DNA of 64,000 bases from Oscillospiraceae bacterium (GCA_015065165.1 SVQU01000003.1:32284-96283), one strand, 5' to 3'; positions 33,957 through 42,690 are shown, counted from the stretch's first letter. Made by a program: numbers and translations. The notes: generated by a model not told the origin, from the letters alone.

Positions 33957-35537
33957 TTAAACTTCGGTTCTCTTAATTTCGTATTTATCGCCCACAAGAC
34001 CTTTAAGAAGATTGCGGATTTCATCTTCATCGTAAAACTTGGCACGTACAACAACGGTGTCCTCGGAATAAAGCTTTTTCTCGCCGTCATTATCCATATC
34101 TTGGTTGGATTCGTCGGCGCGTTTCACGCTGATAACCACCGAAGAATGGGGCCACATTATATCTCTAACGGTTTTGCCCACAACGAAAGCATCGGGGGCA
34201 ACCCGCATTTCAAAGCAGGCGATAACAGGCTGTTTGCCGTGGTTTTGCTTATGCTCCATATTTTCAAGAGCAATATCATAAAAGGGAGTTAGGTTGAATA
34301 TTTCGGTTATAAAGGAAACCGTAAAAATTACCAACGCCACGAAAAGCAGGTTTGTAAATTCGCCCGTAAGTTCTAAAAACAAAACCGATGCGGTTAAAGG
34401 CGCACGTAAAGTACCGCCGATGAAAGCGCACATACCCAAAATTACAGTAACGGTAAAAAGCTCGCGGGGCATACCCATGTTGCAAAGCAGCTTTGCCGCC
34501 AAAGCAGCACCCGCACAGCCTATGGCAAGGGTGGGAATAAATATACCGCCGGTTGCGCCGCTGTCGGTTATGAAAAGCATCATAAGAAGCCTTACCACAA
34601 AAATCGCCGCAAGGAACAGCCATGGTTTATATTCGGAAGCGATTTCAATTATTGTGTGGTGTCCGCTATATACAGATTCTGAAAAAGTGAACACAAGAAC
34701 ACCCGTAAGAACAAACAAAGCCACCAGCTTTACCGCAGGGGTTAAAAAACGCTTGAATTTGGAGGTTATATTGCGGAAAATCGAAATAGATGCATCGAAT
34801 ATACCCACCGCAAGGGCGATTATAACACCCAACAGCAACAGATAACCGCCGTGTTCAAGGCTATATTCTCCGATATTTTCTATATGCAACAGGTTTGCAT
34901 CCATAGAAAACATTTGGCAAAGACCGCGGTTTGTATAGGTTGCGGTTATTACCGAAGCCGAAACGCTTAAAACCAACATAGGTGTAAAGCGTTTATGAAT
35001 TTCCTCAAGGGCAAACAAAATACCCGAAAGAGGCGCGCCCGTAGCAACGGCAAAGCCCGCCCCTGCGCCGCCTGTCATAACGTATCTGCTCCAGGTGGAC
35101 TGTTTGTTGGAAACACAAAGCTTACCCACGCAAGTGCCCATTAACACAGCGGGGCCCTCGCTACCCAAGGGCAGACCGCAAAGAAAGCTTAAAACACTGC
35201 CGAAAAATGTGGCAAAAAGGGTTGGGATATGTCTGAAATACAACACACCGCGAAGCACCCCTTCGCTTCGGGGGATGCCGCCGCCCATACATTCGGGCAC
35301 TTTTTTATGCAAAGCATACATTAAAAGACCGCAAAGTATAAGCACAACAAACGTCAAAGCCACTGTCAAGGGCGAATTTGACGCAAGGTTATAGAGATAA
35401 TGGGAAATTTCCTCTGCCTTTTTGGCGCAAAGCTTAAACAAAAATATCAATGCGCCCGTAATTGCACCGCAAATAATGCCGTAATATATACAGGGGAAAA
35501 TATGGGCGATATATTCTTTATAATTATACCGTTTCAA
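33957..35537 (-). CDS. ClC-type chloride channel/antiporter with C-terminal TrkA-C domain
   Basis: A 526-residue ClC family protein with about ten membrane helices. The anion-pathway motifs are GGGIPRSEG (place of GSGIP), PLGSEGPAVLMG (place of GREGPxxH; the gating Glu is kept) and GATGGIFIPTLAIG (GxFxP). A cytosolic TrkA-C/RCK-C regulatory domain spans the last ~75 residues (FVVGKTVRDIMWPHSSVVISVKR). The start is a TTG at 35537 with CGAGG 8 nt upstream; no ATG follows until well inside the first membrane helices. Such transporters exchange Cl- (or F-) for H+. Confidence 0.92.
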   Translation of the reverse strand: MKRYNYKEYIAHIFPCIYYGIICGAITGALIFLFKLCAKKAEEISHYLYNLASNSPLTVALTFVVLILCGLLMYALHKKVPECMGGGIPRSEGVLRGVLYFRHIPTLFATFFGSVLSFLCGLPLGSEGPAVLMGTCVGKLCVSNKQSTWSRYVMTGGAGAGFAVATGAPLSGILFALEEIHKRFTPMLVLSVSASVITATYTNRGLCQMFSMDANLLHIENIGEYSLEHGGYLLLLGVIIALAVGIFDASISIFRNITSKFKRFLTPAVKLVALFVLTGVLVFTFSESVYSGHHTIIEIASEYKPWLFLAAIFVVRLLMMLFITDSGATGGIFIPTLAIGCAGAALAAKLLCNMGMPRELFTVTVILGMCAFIGGTLRAPLTASVLFLELTGEFTNLLFVALVIFTVSFITEIFNLTPFYDIALENMEHKQNHGKQPVIACFEMRVAPDAFVVGKTVRDIMWPHSSVVISVKRADESNQDMDNDGEKKLYSEDTVVVRAKFYDEDEIRNLLKGLVGDKYEIKRTEV

Positions 35538-35616
35538 AACAAAAACCTCGGTTTAAAAAAATTCTTGGTGTATTATATACCTTTTGTTTTAATTTGTCGA
35601 GAGGTTTTGCGATTTT

Positions 35617-36516
35617 TTATTGAATAAGGGAAATCCACACGGGAATGGTTAAAACCGAGAACAAATGGGAAAGCGTTGCCAGCTTTGCACCCGACGAGCA
35701 ATCCTCGCCGATAAGCTTGGGAAACACTATGGAATTAAGTCCGCAGGGCATACAAGCCATAAGGGTTGCAGGCATTATTATAGAATCTAAGGAAAGCAAT
35801 TTGCAAGCCGAAAATACCGCCAAGGGCAAGCACACCAGCCTTATTGCCACAAGTATATAGGCTTTTATATCGGTAACAAGAGATTTTATAGGGAAGGTGG
35901 AAAGTGTCATGCCCGTTAAAAGCATACTTACAGGGGCAACACACGCCGAGGAGGAGGACAGCACCGAACCAAAAATATCGGGCAGACTAAAGGGTGAAAG
36001 CCCAACAATCATACCCAAGGGTATGGACAGCGTAAGAGGGTTTAAAAGTTTTTTTGCTACGTTTCCCTTACCGGTAAGCATTGCATAGCCGAAGGTGTAG
36101 GTGTAAATGGCAAAGGGGATACAGAAAAGAATCAAATCCGTAAGACCGCTTTCGCCGAAAATCCATTCGCAAAGGGCATAACCCATATAGGCATAATTGG
36201 ATAAGGTTAAGGAATAGCGGTAAACCTTGCGCTCATATTCATTTTTGGTTATTGCGTGAGCGCAAAGCTTTGAAATTATAACGATTATAAGCAAAAGCGA
36301 CGTAGAAAGAAAAATGGTTTGGTAATTCTCGGTTATATAGGAAACCGTGAAGTTTTTGGAAAAGGTTGTAAAAACCTTGCAGGGCAAAAACAAATTCACC
36401 AATAAAAAGGACAAAATTCCCGTGTGGTCGGTCTGTTTTGGGTTGATTTTCCCAAACAGCCACCCGAGGAATATAAATATGTAGAGAATAAAAAGCTGTT
36501 TTAAAATTATAAGCAT
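35617..36516 (-). CDS. AEC family transporter (auxin-efflux-carrier type)
   Basis: A 299-residue membrane protein with ten predicted helices in two five-helix halves. It starts LFILYIFIFLGWLFGKINPKQ and contains NLFLPCKVFTTFSKN, a family-typical segment with the helix-breaking Pro, and CGLNSIVFPKLIGED in the second half. Bacterial AEC members (MleP/MdcF-like) move malate, malonate or other small organic acids; the substrate is unknown here. GGTGG precedes ATG 36516. It is monocistronic, with a promoter at 36546-36574. Confidence 0.87.
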   Translation of the reverse strand: MLIILKQLFILYIFIFLGWLFGKINPKQTDHTGILSFLLVNLFLPCKVFTTFSKNFTVSYITENYQTIFLSTSLLLIIVIISKLCAHAITKNEYERKVYRYSLTLSNYAYMGYALCEWIFGESGLTDLILFCIPFAIYTYTFGYAMLTGKGNVAKKLLNPLTLSIPLGMIVGLSPFSLPDIFGSVLSSSSACVAPVSMLLTGMTLSTFPIKSLVTDIKAYILVAIRLVCLPLAVFSACKLLSLDSIIMPATLMACMPCGLNSIVFPKLIGEDCSSGAKLATLSHLFSVLTIPVWISLIQ

Positions 36517-36545
36517 AATCCACCGCTGTTTTAATATTTCGACTC

Positions 36546-36574
36546 ATTGTAACACACATTTTAAATTATTTCAA
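36546..36574 (-). promoter_or_regulatory. Promoter of the AEC transporter gene
   Basis: On the minus strand: TTGAAA (36574-36569), a 17-bp spacer and TACAAT (36551-36546), 30 nt upstream of ATG 36516. Confidence 0.72.
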
Positions 36575-36611
36575 GAAAATATAATTGGTTTGCTAAGCTT
36601 AACTAAAGCAA

Positions 36612-36642
36612 AACAAAAAAGACGGAAAACCGTCTTTTTGTT
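36612..36642 (-). terminator. Terminator after tRNA-Pro
   Basis: A perfect stem AAAAAGACGG / CCGTCTTTTT with an AAAA-type loop (36615-36639); on the minus strand it follows the tRNA 3' end directly and ends in TTTTTTG. Confidence 0.85.
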
Positions 36643-36643
36643 T

Positions 36644-36720
36644 TGGTCGGAGTGAAAGGATTCGAACCTTCGGCCTCGTCGTCCCGAACGACGCGCTCTA
36701 CCAAACTGAGCCACACCCCG
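36644..36720 (-). tRNA. tRNA-Pro (anticodon CGG), CCA encoded
   Basis: On the minus strand the 77-nt sequence folds as a full cloverleaf. The acceptor stem is CGGGGTG/CACTCCG (one G-U), the D arm GCTC/GAGC, the anticodon stem CGTCG/CGACG with loop TTCGGGA (anticodon CGG, G37 as usual for proline), and the T arm AAGG/CCTT with TTCGAAT. ACCA closes the 3' end. Confidence 0.95.
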
Positions 36721-36786
36721 TTATTGAATTTGCAATGCCTATTCAAGCACCCGTGTATTATACACTAAAAAACACACAATGTCAAC

Positions 36787-36815
36787 TTGAAAAATTATAA
36801 AAAATATGTTATGAT
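36787..36815 (+). promoter_or_regulatory. Promoter of the GH30 gene
   Basis: TTGAAA (36787-36792), a 17-bp spacer and TATGAT (36810-36815), 31 nt upstream of ATG 36847. It is divergent from the tRNA gene. Confidence 0.78.
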
Positions 36816-36846
36816 TTAATCAATCAAAAACACAACGAGGTTTAAT

Positions 36847-38211
36847 ATGAAAATAATCAAATCTGTACCATACGAAAACCTATATTTCCAAGAAAGTATT
36901 ATCGAAGACGGCAACGTAAACAACGTTACCGAGGTTGGCATTGTTAACGTTTATGACGAAATCGAATACCAGACGGTTTTGGGATTTGGCGGTGCTTTTA
37001 CCGAATCGGCGGCATATAACTATGCCCAGCTTACCGATGAGCAAAAGCAGGACTTTTTGAAAAAGACCTTCTCCCGCCAGGACGGTATTGGATATAACTT
37101 TGGCAGAACACATATAAATTCCTGCGACTTCTCCCTTGACATTTACACCTACGTTGAAAACGGCGACACCGATTTATCCACCTTTAACATAGACCGCGAC
37201 CGTAAATATATTATCCCTTTTATTAAGGATGCTTTGCAATATTGCACCGACGAGCTTATGCTTTTTGCCTCCCCTTGGAGTCCGCCCGCATATATGAAGG
37301 AAAACGAAAGTCCTATACGCGGTGGCAAATTGAAGGAGGAATATAAGAAGGTTTGGGCGAGATACTATGCCAAATATATAAAGGCTATGGCGGAGGAAGG
37401 CATTAAGATTTCTGCCATCACCGTTCAGAACGAGCCCAACGCAAAGCAATCCTGGGAAAGCTGCAGTTATTCTCCCGAGGACGAAAGAGATTTTATTGAG
37501 CTTTATTTAGACCCTGTTCTTGAAGAAGAAGGTTTAGGCGACATTAAAATAATTGTTTGGGACCACAACAAAGAGCGTGTTTACGACAGAAGCAAACGTA
37601 TCTTCACCTCGGAAAAGGTGAAAAACCGCGTTTGGGGTGTTGGACACCATTGGTATTCGGGCGACCATTTCGAGGGATTGCGCCTTGTTCACGAGCAATT
37701 TGGCAAGGAACTTATCAGCTCGGAAATTTGCGGTACTATCCATGACGACCCCGTTTATCTTGCAGAGCGTTACGGCGAAGAAATTTTCGGTGATTTTTCA
37801 AACTTCACCTCGGCTTTCTGCGATTGGAACTTGATGTTAAGCGACAAGGGCGGTCCTTTCCACAACCGAAGCGAAAAATCCACCGCTTGCGCGGGGGTTG
37901 TTTTAGAGGATAAGTCTTGCGGATGCCATGCACCCGTTATTTATGATACCGAAAGCAAAAAGCTTGTTTATACCCCGATTTTCTATTACATCGGGCATTT
38001 TTCCAAATATATATGCCGTGGGGCAAAGCGTGTTGCCACCACCCAATATAACAAAAACATTCGCACTATCGCATTTAAAAACCCCGACGGAAAGTTGGTT
38101 GTGGTTATTATGAACCTTGCCGACAGACAACTTCCCGCCACCGTAAGACATAACGAGGTTTGCACAAAGATTATGATGGATGCTCATTCTATCGTAACGG
38201 TTTTGATTTAA
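36847..38211 (+). CDS. Glycoside hydrolase family 30 enzyme (glucosylceramidase-like), intracellular
   Basis: A 454-residue GH30 enzyme with a TIM barrel and a C-terminal beta domain (~385-454). QTVLGFGGAFTESAAYNY opens the barrel, ASPWSPPAYMK is a substrate-site hallmark, VQNEPN carries the acid/base Glu196 and SSEICG the nucleophile Glu293. No signal peptide is present, so it acts on imported oligosaccharides or glycosides. GH30 subfamilies cover beta-glucosidase, beta-1,6-glucanase and xylosidase activities, and I cannot choose among them. CACAACGAGG precedes the ATG. It has its own promoter and shares a terminator with the glycyl radical operon. Confidence 0.9.
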   Translation: MKIIKSVPYENLYFQESIIEDGNVNNVTEVGIVNVYDEIEYQTVLGFGGAFTESAAYNYAQLTDEQKQDFLKKTFSRQDGIGYNFGRTHINSCDFSLDIYTYVENGDTDLSTFNIDRDRKYIIPFIKDALQYCTDELMLFASPWSPPAYMKENESPIRGGKLKEEYKKVWARYYAKYIKAMAEEGIKISAITVQNEPNAKQSWESCSYSPEDERDFIELYLDPVLEEEGLGDIKIIVWDHNKERVYDRSKRIFTSEKVKNRVWGVGHHWYSGDHFEGLRLVHEQFGKELISSEICGTIHDDPVYLAERYGEEIFGDFSNFTSAFCDWNLMLSDKGGPFHNRSEKSTACAGVVLEDKSCGCHAPVIYDTESKKLVYTPIFYYIGHFSKYICRGAKRVATTQYNKNIRTIAFKNPDGKLVVVIMNLADRQLPATVRHNEVCTKIMMDAHSIVTVLI

Positions 38212-38218
38212 TTGCATT

Positions 38219-38247
38219 TTAAAAAGACGGCTCACGCCGTCTTTTTT
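38219..38247. terminator. Bidirectional terminator between GH30 and the activase gene
   Basis: AAAAAGACGGC (38221-38231) and GCCGTCTTTTT (38236-38246) form a perfect stem with a 4-nt loop; the T-run continues to 38248. Confidence 0.88.
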
Positions 38248-38265
38248 TGTTGTTCAATGTTTTTT

Positions 38266-39162
38266 CTAAATTACGGACACGCCGTTTTCTTTTAATACAG
38301 ACTTTGCATAAGCTATTGTATCGGTTGAAGGAACCCAATCCTTTTTACCGTTATCCTCATATCCCAGAGAAACCATCTTGCTTCCGCCGTAGGCATGGTA
38401 AGGCAACAGTTCTACACCGTCAAGCCTATTTATTTTCGATGCAATTTCTGCAATATTTTTATAATGGGCCTCAATGGTATTCACTCCATTTACGAGAATA
38501 CAGCGCAAACGGATTCGCCCGTTCATCTTATTAACCTCATCCAAGGCGGAAAGTATTGGCTTGTCGGAAACCCCGATATATTCCATATGCCGTTTTTCGT
38601 CGGTATCCTTTAAATCCCACAAAAACAAATCAACGTAGGGCGCCGCAGAACGCAAAATATCCATATCGGCATAACCGCAGGTTTCAACCACCGTTGTTAA
38701 ATTACGTTCCTTGGAAGCCTTTAAAAGCGAAATTGTTTCTTTTTGGAAAAACGGTTCGCCGCCCGAAAGAGTTATACCGCCGTTGTCGCCGTAAAAGGGG
38801 CGGTCTTTTTCGACAATTTCAAGTATCTCATCCACCGTCATTTCTTTTCCGCATATCTCCAGCGCGCAGGTTGGGCATATTTCCACACAATCGGTGCAGG
38901 AGGTACACATATTTCGGGAAAGTGTATGACCGTTTTTAATTATATGAACGCCGTTTTTACAAACGTCGGCACAGCCGCCGCAATAAATACATTTCGATTC
39001 GTAAAAAAGCAATTCGGGGGAAGATTTTCGACCTTCGGGATTATGGCACCATTGACAATTAAGGGGACAACCCTTTAAAAACACCGTGGTGCGAATGCCC
39101 GGTCCGTCGTGCATACAAAAGCGTTGTATTTCGGTTACCCTCAGTTTCGTTTCAATGCTCAT
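38266..39162 (-). CDS. Glycyl-radical enzyme activating protein (radical SAM)
   Basis: A 298-residue PflA-like radical SAM enzyme. It opens with RFCMHDGPGIRTTVFLKGCPLNCQWCHNPEG, which includes the CxxxCxxC cluster motif. Two ferredoxin-type clusters are inserted (CIYCGGCADVC and CTSCTDCVEICP, ~57-95), as in activases of non-PFL glycyl radical enzymes. Then come GGITLSGGEPFFQ and the C-terminal part of the partial barrel. It uses SAM to install the glycyl radical on the neighbouring enzyme. Its ATG lies inside the end of that gene (11-nt overlap), so the two are translated together. Confidence 0.92.
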   Translation of the reverse strand: MSIETKLRVTEIQRFCMHDGPGIRTTVFLKGCPLNCQWCHNPEGRKSSPELLFYESKCIYCGGCADVCKNGVHIIKNGHTLSRNMCTSCTDCVEICPTCALEICGKEMTVDEILEIVEKDRPFYGDNGGITLSGGEPFFQKETISLLKASKERNLTTVVETCGYADMDILRSAAPYVDLFLWDLKDTDEKRHMEYIGVSDKPILSALDEVNKMNGRIRLRCILVNGVNTIEAHYKNIAEIASKINRLDGVELLPYHAYGGSKMVSLGYEDNGKKDWVPSTDTIAYAKSVLKENGVSVI

Positions 39163-41269
39163 TCTGCTCTATCACCATATCCTGCCATTCTTTATTAAGG
39201 GTTATGAATCTGGCGTTCCAGCCCGAAACACGAACCGAAAGGGTTTTATATTCGTTGGGATGCTTCTGCGCTTCTCGCAATAACGATGCATCCGCAACGT
39301 CAAGCTGCATAAAGAAGCCACCCAAGAGGCAAAAGCCTCGCAACAACCCTGCCAGCGCATCTATTCCATCCTCGCCCGAAACCACCGACGGCAAAAGTCG
39401 AATATCCAAAGCAGAGCCCGAGGCGAGCTTGACGTGGGGCGCTTTACAATAGGATTTGATAATAGCGGTTGCACCCGCCTTGTCTGTGTTGGGCGATGGC
39501 GAGCAGTTTGCCGCCAGCACTTCCCCTTCCTTACGCCCGTAAGGGGATGCGAGGCGCGACGACGCCCACTCTAATTGACGTCCGAACGTGCTTATTCCCG
39601 CAGGGAAGTTATATCGGCATTTTCCGTTGAAGGAAACGCAAATATCGGCAAAATCCGAAATCAAACGGACGTACAAATCGTCAACCTCGTCATTATCGTT
39701 ACCATAATAGGTATATTTGTTTAAAACATATTGTCTTAACGGCTCGAAGCCCTGCCAATTGTTTTTGAGAATTTCCATAAATTCGGAAAATTCAACCTTT
39801 TCTTCTTGGAACACAAGCTTTTTTATGGCATAAAGGGAATTTACCGTATCGGCAACACCGCCAATATGAGGAGATATGGTGTTATATACCGGGCCTCCGT
39901 CCATATAGGATTGCCCTTTTTCGATACAACCCTCCTCGAAAAGCGAAATAACCGTGCAGGGTTCTTCAGATTTCCAACCCGAATGCTCCTGAGATGTTTC
40001 CCTAAGATATATTTTTTCCACAGCCAACCGCAGGTGGGACAAATATTTTTGATATAAGTCCTCAAAGCTGTTAAACTTAAGTTCCGAGGCATATTCGCCA
40101 AGGGTTTCCTTTTGAAGCACCTGAAGTGAATCGAAGGGCACGTAACTGAAATAGGTTTTGCCGGGGATTTGAACCTCCCAACAGCCGTCGTTGGCAAAGC
40201 CTCTTGCCTCGATTTCGTCATATCCGTCATTTTTAAGTGCTTCTATTACCGTGTCTTCATTATATACCGCAACTATTCCGCCGCCCAATCTTATAACCTC
40301 GGCAACACGCCTTATCAGTTGTTGCGGAGTGTTTTTATTAATACGCGCGGTTGTGGGATAATCGCCGATGCCCAGTTCTTCTATAATATCAAGTACAAGA
40401 TAAGTAACCTCGTTGGTAACGTCGTTACCCTGACTATCCACCCCTGAAATTACCAAATTTTGATAATGCTGTGCATCACCGCTGCCATAAAATGGAGCAT
40501 CCGAACTGCCGTTTATCCATTCGCACCCCTTGATAAAGAAATGCGCCAAAATCTCTCGTGCTTCATCGATAGTAATGCTTCCGTTTTCTAAATCCTTTTT
40601 CAGATAATCACCAAGCAAATAATCGATACGCCCGATTCCCGGACAATTTCCGCAAAGACGAAGAAAAGCAAAGGTAAACCAAATGCTCTGCACCGCCTCG
40701 TAAAAGTTTTGGGCAGGATTGAAGGGTACGCGCATTAAATTGTTATAATTCGCTTTATATTCTTCTTTATCCTTCAATTCCGCAAGATAACGCCCGTGCC
40801 ATTGCTCAAACGCCGCAATGCAGTTTAGACAGCTTTTCAAAAAAGGCTCTTTGGAAGTGCTTTTATATTTTTCGTATGCCTTTTCCGCTTTTGCTTTAAT
40901 CGCATTTATGCCGCCCTTTAATACCGTTTCGAAATCCACGGTAAGATGGCTTATACCGCCAAACGTACTCTTTCCCAGATAGGTGGCGGGTGCTTTATGG
41001 GTAATCGCCATTCCCAATGTGGCGCTACCGCTTATACGTTCGCCGTTGCAAATACGAATAGGTGCTTCGGTTGCAATTTTCATAATCGCAACGTCATATC
41101 GGTGAATAAGCGGCAATTGGGTATAGTTTTCAACGTTATCTAACTTGACGGCTTCGACCCTTTGAGTATCTAATCCGTATTTTCTGTTTAAGGAATCGTA
41201 AGCAAATTGCCGTGTGGATTCACACAAGCGTATGGGTCTTTTCATTCCGTTTTGCGTATAGAATTCCAT
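39152..41269 (-). CDS. Glycyl radical enzyme (PFL-like), substrate unknown
   Basis: A 705-residue enzyme. The C-terminal glycyl loop reads RVSGWNARF (Gly near residue 683) and the active-site Cys lies in ANDGCWEVQIPGK (Cys363). A Glu two residues after the Cys is the general-base pattern of dehydratase/lyase-type members, but Trp stands between them where known classes have Val (GCVE), and the adjacent Cys-Cys of true PFL is absent. The length is 60-150 residues below most characterised classes. RTCGNCPG-like LRLCGNCPGIGRIDYLL is a family-typical loop. AGGAGCAGGTAAT precedes the ATG. No microcompartment or substrate-marker gene is adjacent, so the reaction cannot be assigned. Confidence 0.88.
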   Translation of the reverse strand: MEFYTQNGMKRPIRLCESTRQFAYDSLNRKYGLDTQRVEAVKLDNVENYTQLPLIHRYDVAIMKIATEAPIRICNGERISGSATLGMAITHKAPATYLGKSTFGGISHLTVDFETVLKGGINAIKAKAEKAYEKYKSTSKEPFLKSCLNCIAAFEQWHGRYLAELKDKEEYKANYNNLMRVPFNPAQNFYEAVQSIWFTFAFLRLCGNCPGIGRIDYLLGDYLKKDLENGSITIDEAREILAHFFIKGCEWINGSSDAPFYGSGDAQHYQNLVISGVDSQGNDVTNEVTYLVLDIIEELGIGDYPTTARINKNTPQQLIRRVAEVIRLGGGIVAVYNEDTVIEALKNDGYDEIEARGFANDGCWEVQIPGKTYFSYVPFDSLQVLQKETLGEYASELKFNSFEDLYQKYLSHLRLAVEKIYLRETSQEHSGWKSEEPCTVISLFEEGCIEKGQSYMDGGPVYNTISPHIGGVADTVNSLYAIKKLVFQEEKVEFSEFMEILKNNWQGFEPLRQYVLNKYTYYGNDNDEVDDLYVRLISDFADICVSFNGKCRYNFPAGISTFGRQLEWASSRLASPYGRKEGEVLAANCSPSPNTDKAGATAIIKSYCKAPHVKLASGSALDIRLLPSVVSGEDGIDALAGLLRGFCLLGGFFMQLDVADASLLREAQKHPNEYKTLSVRVSGWNARFITLNKEWQDMVIEQNEH

Positions 41270-41344
41270 ATTACCTGCTCCTTTAAAAGATATCCAACCT
41301 GCAAAACCTTTACGGTGTTGTATTAGGAATCACAAAAGCCTTTT

Positions 41345-41767
41345 CTATTTTTTCTCTGCATTTTTCTTATCCAAAAAGGATTGGAGAATAATTTGGGCAG
41401 AAAGGGCGTCGATAACCTTTTTGCGCTTTTTTCCGTTGAATTCGGTTATATTTAAATAGGTATATGCCTGAACTGTGGAAAGACGCTCGTCAACGAAAAT
41501 AATTTCGATATCCAGCTCGTTTTTAAGCATTTCCGCAAAGGCATAGGTTTTTTCGGCACGGAAGGATTCGCTTCCATCCATATTTTTGGGCAAACCGAGA
41601 ACAACCGCAGTTCCGCCAAGCTCTTTAATTTTTAAAACGGTTTTTTGGCAGGCATCGCGCATACCCGAAACATTAAGCGTGCAGTTTGCCGAAGCGAGAA
41701 ATCCCGTTCCGTCGGCTGTGGCAATACCCACGCGGGCATCGCCGTAATCGATTCCGATATATTTCAT
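41345..41767 (-). CDS. ruvX: Holliday junction resolvase-like RuvX/YqgF
   Basis: A 140-residue RNase H-fold protein. IGIDYGDARVGIA carries the first catalytic Asp, VLGLPKNMDGSES the middle motif, FVDERLSTVQA the catalytic Glu and KKKVIDALSAQIILQSFLD the last Asp. The family is involved in pre-16S rRNA 5' processing and possibly in recombination. The start at 41767 has AGAGGG upstream; a longer in-frame start at 41785 overlaps the ribosome site. It is monocistronic, with a promoter at 41795-41823. Confidence 0.93.
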   Translation of the reverse strand: MKYIGIDYGDARVGIATADGTGFLASANCTLNVSGMRDACQKTVLKIKELGGTAVVLGLPKNMDGSESFRAEKTYAFAEMLKNELDIEIIFVDERLSTVQAYTYLNITEFNGKKRKKVIDALSAQIILQSFLDKKNAEKK

Positions 41768-41794
41768 ATATTTACCCTCTTTCATTTCATTACA

Positions 41795-41823
41795 ACTATA
41801 AAATATTTTACAAATTTTGTCAA
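41795..41823 (-). promoter_or_regulatory. Promoter of ruvX
   Basis: On the minus strand: TTGACA (41823-41818), a 17-bp spacer and TATAGT (41800-41795), 28 nt upstream of ATG 41767. Confidence 0.78.
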
Positions 41824-41904
41824 CCGATTATAGGGATAAAAGTGTTTACACGGGCAATACTAATGTCGAACGAAAGAGATTCGTTCGGACAGGAGCATTC
41901 AAAA

Positions 41905-42144
41905 ATGGGAAAACGAAAGAAATACAGGTTTCCCCAAGGCATTAACGGATTAGACGGAATTTTCCGCCACAATCTTCACCCTCATCCCCAAGCAAACGCT
42001 ATTGGACTAAACGGTACAAGATATTTTGATATATCTTCCCAAAACTATCAAAACGATATGTATTCGGACACAGACCCCTTTGGTCAATACACCGGTTTGC
42101 CAAAAGATGGCGGAGTGCCTCTTCAGGATGCGGACGACCTGTAA
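41905..42144 (+). CDS. Small conserved-type protein ending in a QDADDL tail
   Basis: A 79-residue basic-to-acidic soluble protein: KRKKYRFPQGING at the front, a middle with HNLHPHPQANAIGL, and the tail DPFGQYTGLPKDGG...PLQDADDL. A closing DPxGxYTGxP...QDADDL pattern is, to my memory, shared by small clostridial proteins of unknown function; I cannot name the family. ATG 41905 is preceded by AGGAG with a 9-nt gap; an in-frame ATG at 41863 lacks a good ribosome site. It is divergent from ruvX. A hairpin plus T-run follows at 42153. Confidence 0.6.
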   Translation: MGKRKKYRFPQGINGLDGIFRHNLHPHPQANAIGLNGTRYFDISSQNYQNDMYSDTDPFGQYTGLPKDGGVPLQDADDL

Positions 42145-42152
42145 AACAACCC

Positions 42153-42186
42153 TCCCAATAAATTTGGGACAAAATGATTTTTTGAA
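42153..42186 (+). terminator. Probable weak terminator of the 79-residue protein gene
   Basis: TCCCAA (42153-42158) pairs with TTGGGA (42164-42169) around a 5-nt loop, and GATTTTTTG follows after a short spacer. The stem is short, so this is a modest call. Confidence 0.45.
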
Positions 42187-42416
42187 AACGCAATTTTAAT
42201 TTGCCCTTTCTATTTTCTGTTTTGAAGGACAGAAACTCAAAGCGGATTGAAATTTATCAAGATGTTGATATTTTCCTATCCAATTCCGTTATGGCAGTTT
42301 CTCCTCCTTCTGCAGCCGAAAGAATAAAGCCCCTTTCGGTATAACGGAAAATTTGGAATTTTTCAAAAATCGTAAAAAGAAAGCCGTCATAATTTTGGCG
42401 GTTTTTCTTTTTTTGA
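42187..42416 (+). other. Structured intergenic stretch with long stem and terminator-like hairpin
   Basis: No credible gene is seen here. TTCCGTTAT (42284-42292) pairs with ATAACGGAA (42341-42349), extended by CCAA/TTGG and enclosing GCAG/CTGC and CCGAAAG/CTTTCGG helices. Downstream, AAGAAAGCCGTCA (from 42377) pairs with TGGCGGTTTTTCTT, a strong terminator-like hairpin ending in T-runs near 42415. It may be a 3' region or a small RNA; I see no clear promoter. Confidence 0.4.
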
Positions 42417-42496
42417 AAAATATTTTCACTGTCCGTTTTATGGTACACACATTTCGTTAGAATACATACGAAAACAAAACAAAGGAGAAAATAAAT

Positions 42497-42631
42497 ATGA
42501 AAGAATTAATTTGTATTGCAAAGGAATCGGCAACCAACCGCGACGGTTTTCTTAACGGTATGTTCAGAGGGGCTCTTGTAAGTGCGGCGATTATAATCGT
42601 TTTTGCATTTATGACGGGTTGGGTTGGCTGA
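42497..42631 (+). CDS. 44-residue single-pass membrane peptide
   Basis: Too short for usual gene callers but well framed. AAAGGAG lies 9 nt before ATG 42497, a TAGAAT box at 42458-42463, and a strong terminator at 42646-42687. The peptide has a polar N-terminus (KELICIAKESATNRDG) and one hydrophobic helix of about 20 residues (GALVSAAIIIVFAFMTGW). It resembles no family I know. It may be a small membrane regulator or a toxin-like peptide; nothing in the sequence decides this. Confidence 0.65.
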   Translation: MKELICIAKESATNRDGFLNGMFRGALVSAAIIIVFAFMTGWVG

Positions 42632-42645
42632 TTCTCCACACATTT

Positions 42646-42690
42646 AAAGGTCTGCATTTGCGAAAAACACGCGAATACAGACCTTTTACC
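42646..42690. terminator. Bidirectional terminator between the 44-residue peptide gene and the DUF4855-like gene
   Basis: AAAGGTCTGCATTTGCG (42646-42662) pairs with CGCGAATACAGACCTTTT (42670-42687), with small mismatches. Confidence 0.8.

Noticed and set aside
42257..42448. A 63-codon frame on the minus strand
   Set aside because: No ribosome site or promoter, and it is read through the stem and terminator hairpins of the intergenic stretch.
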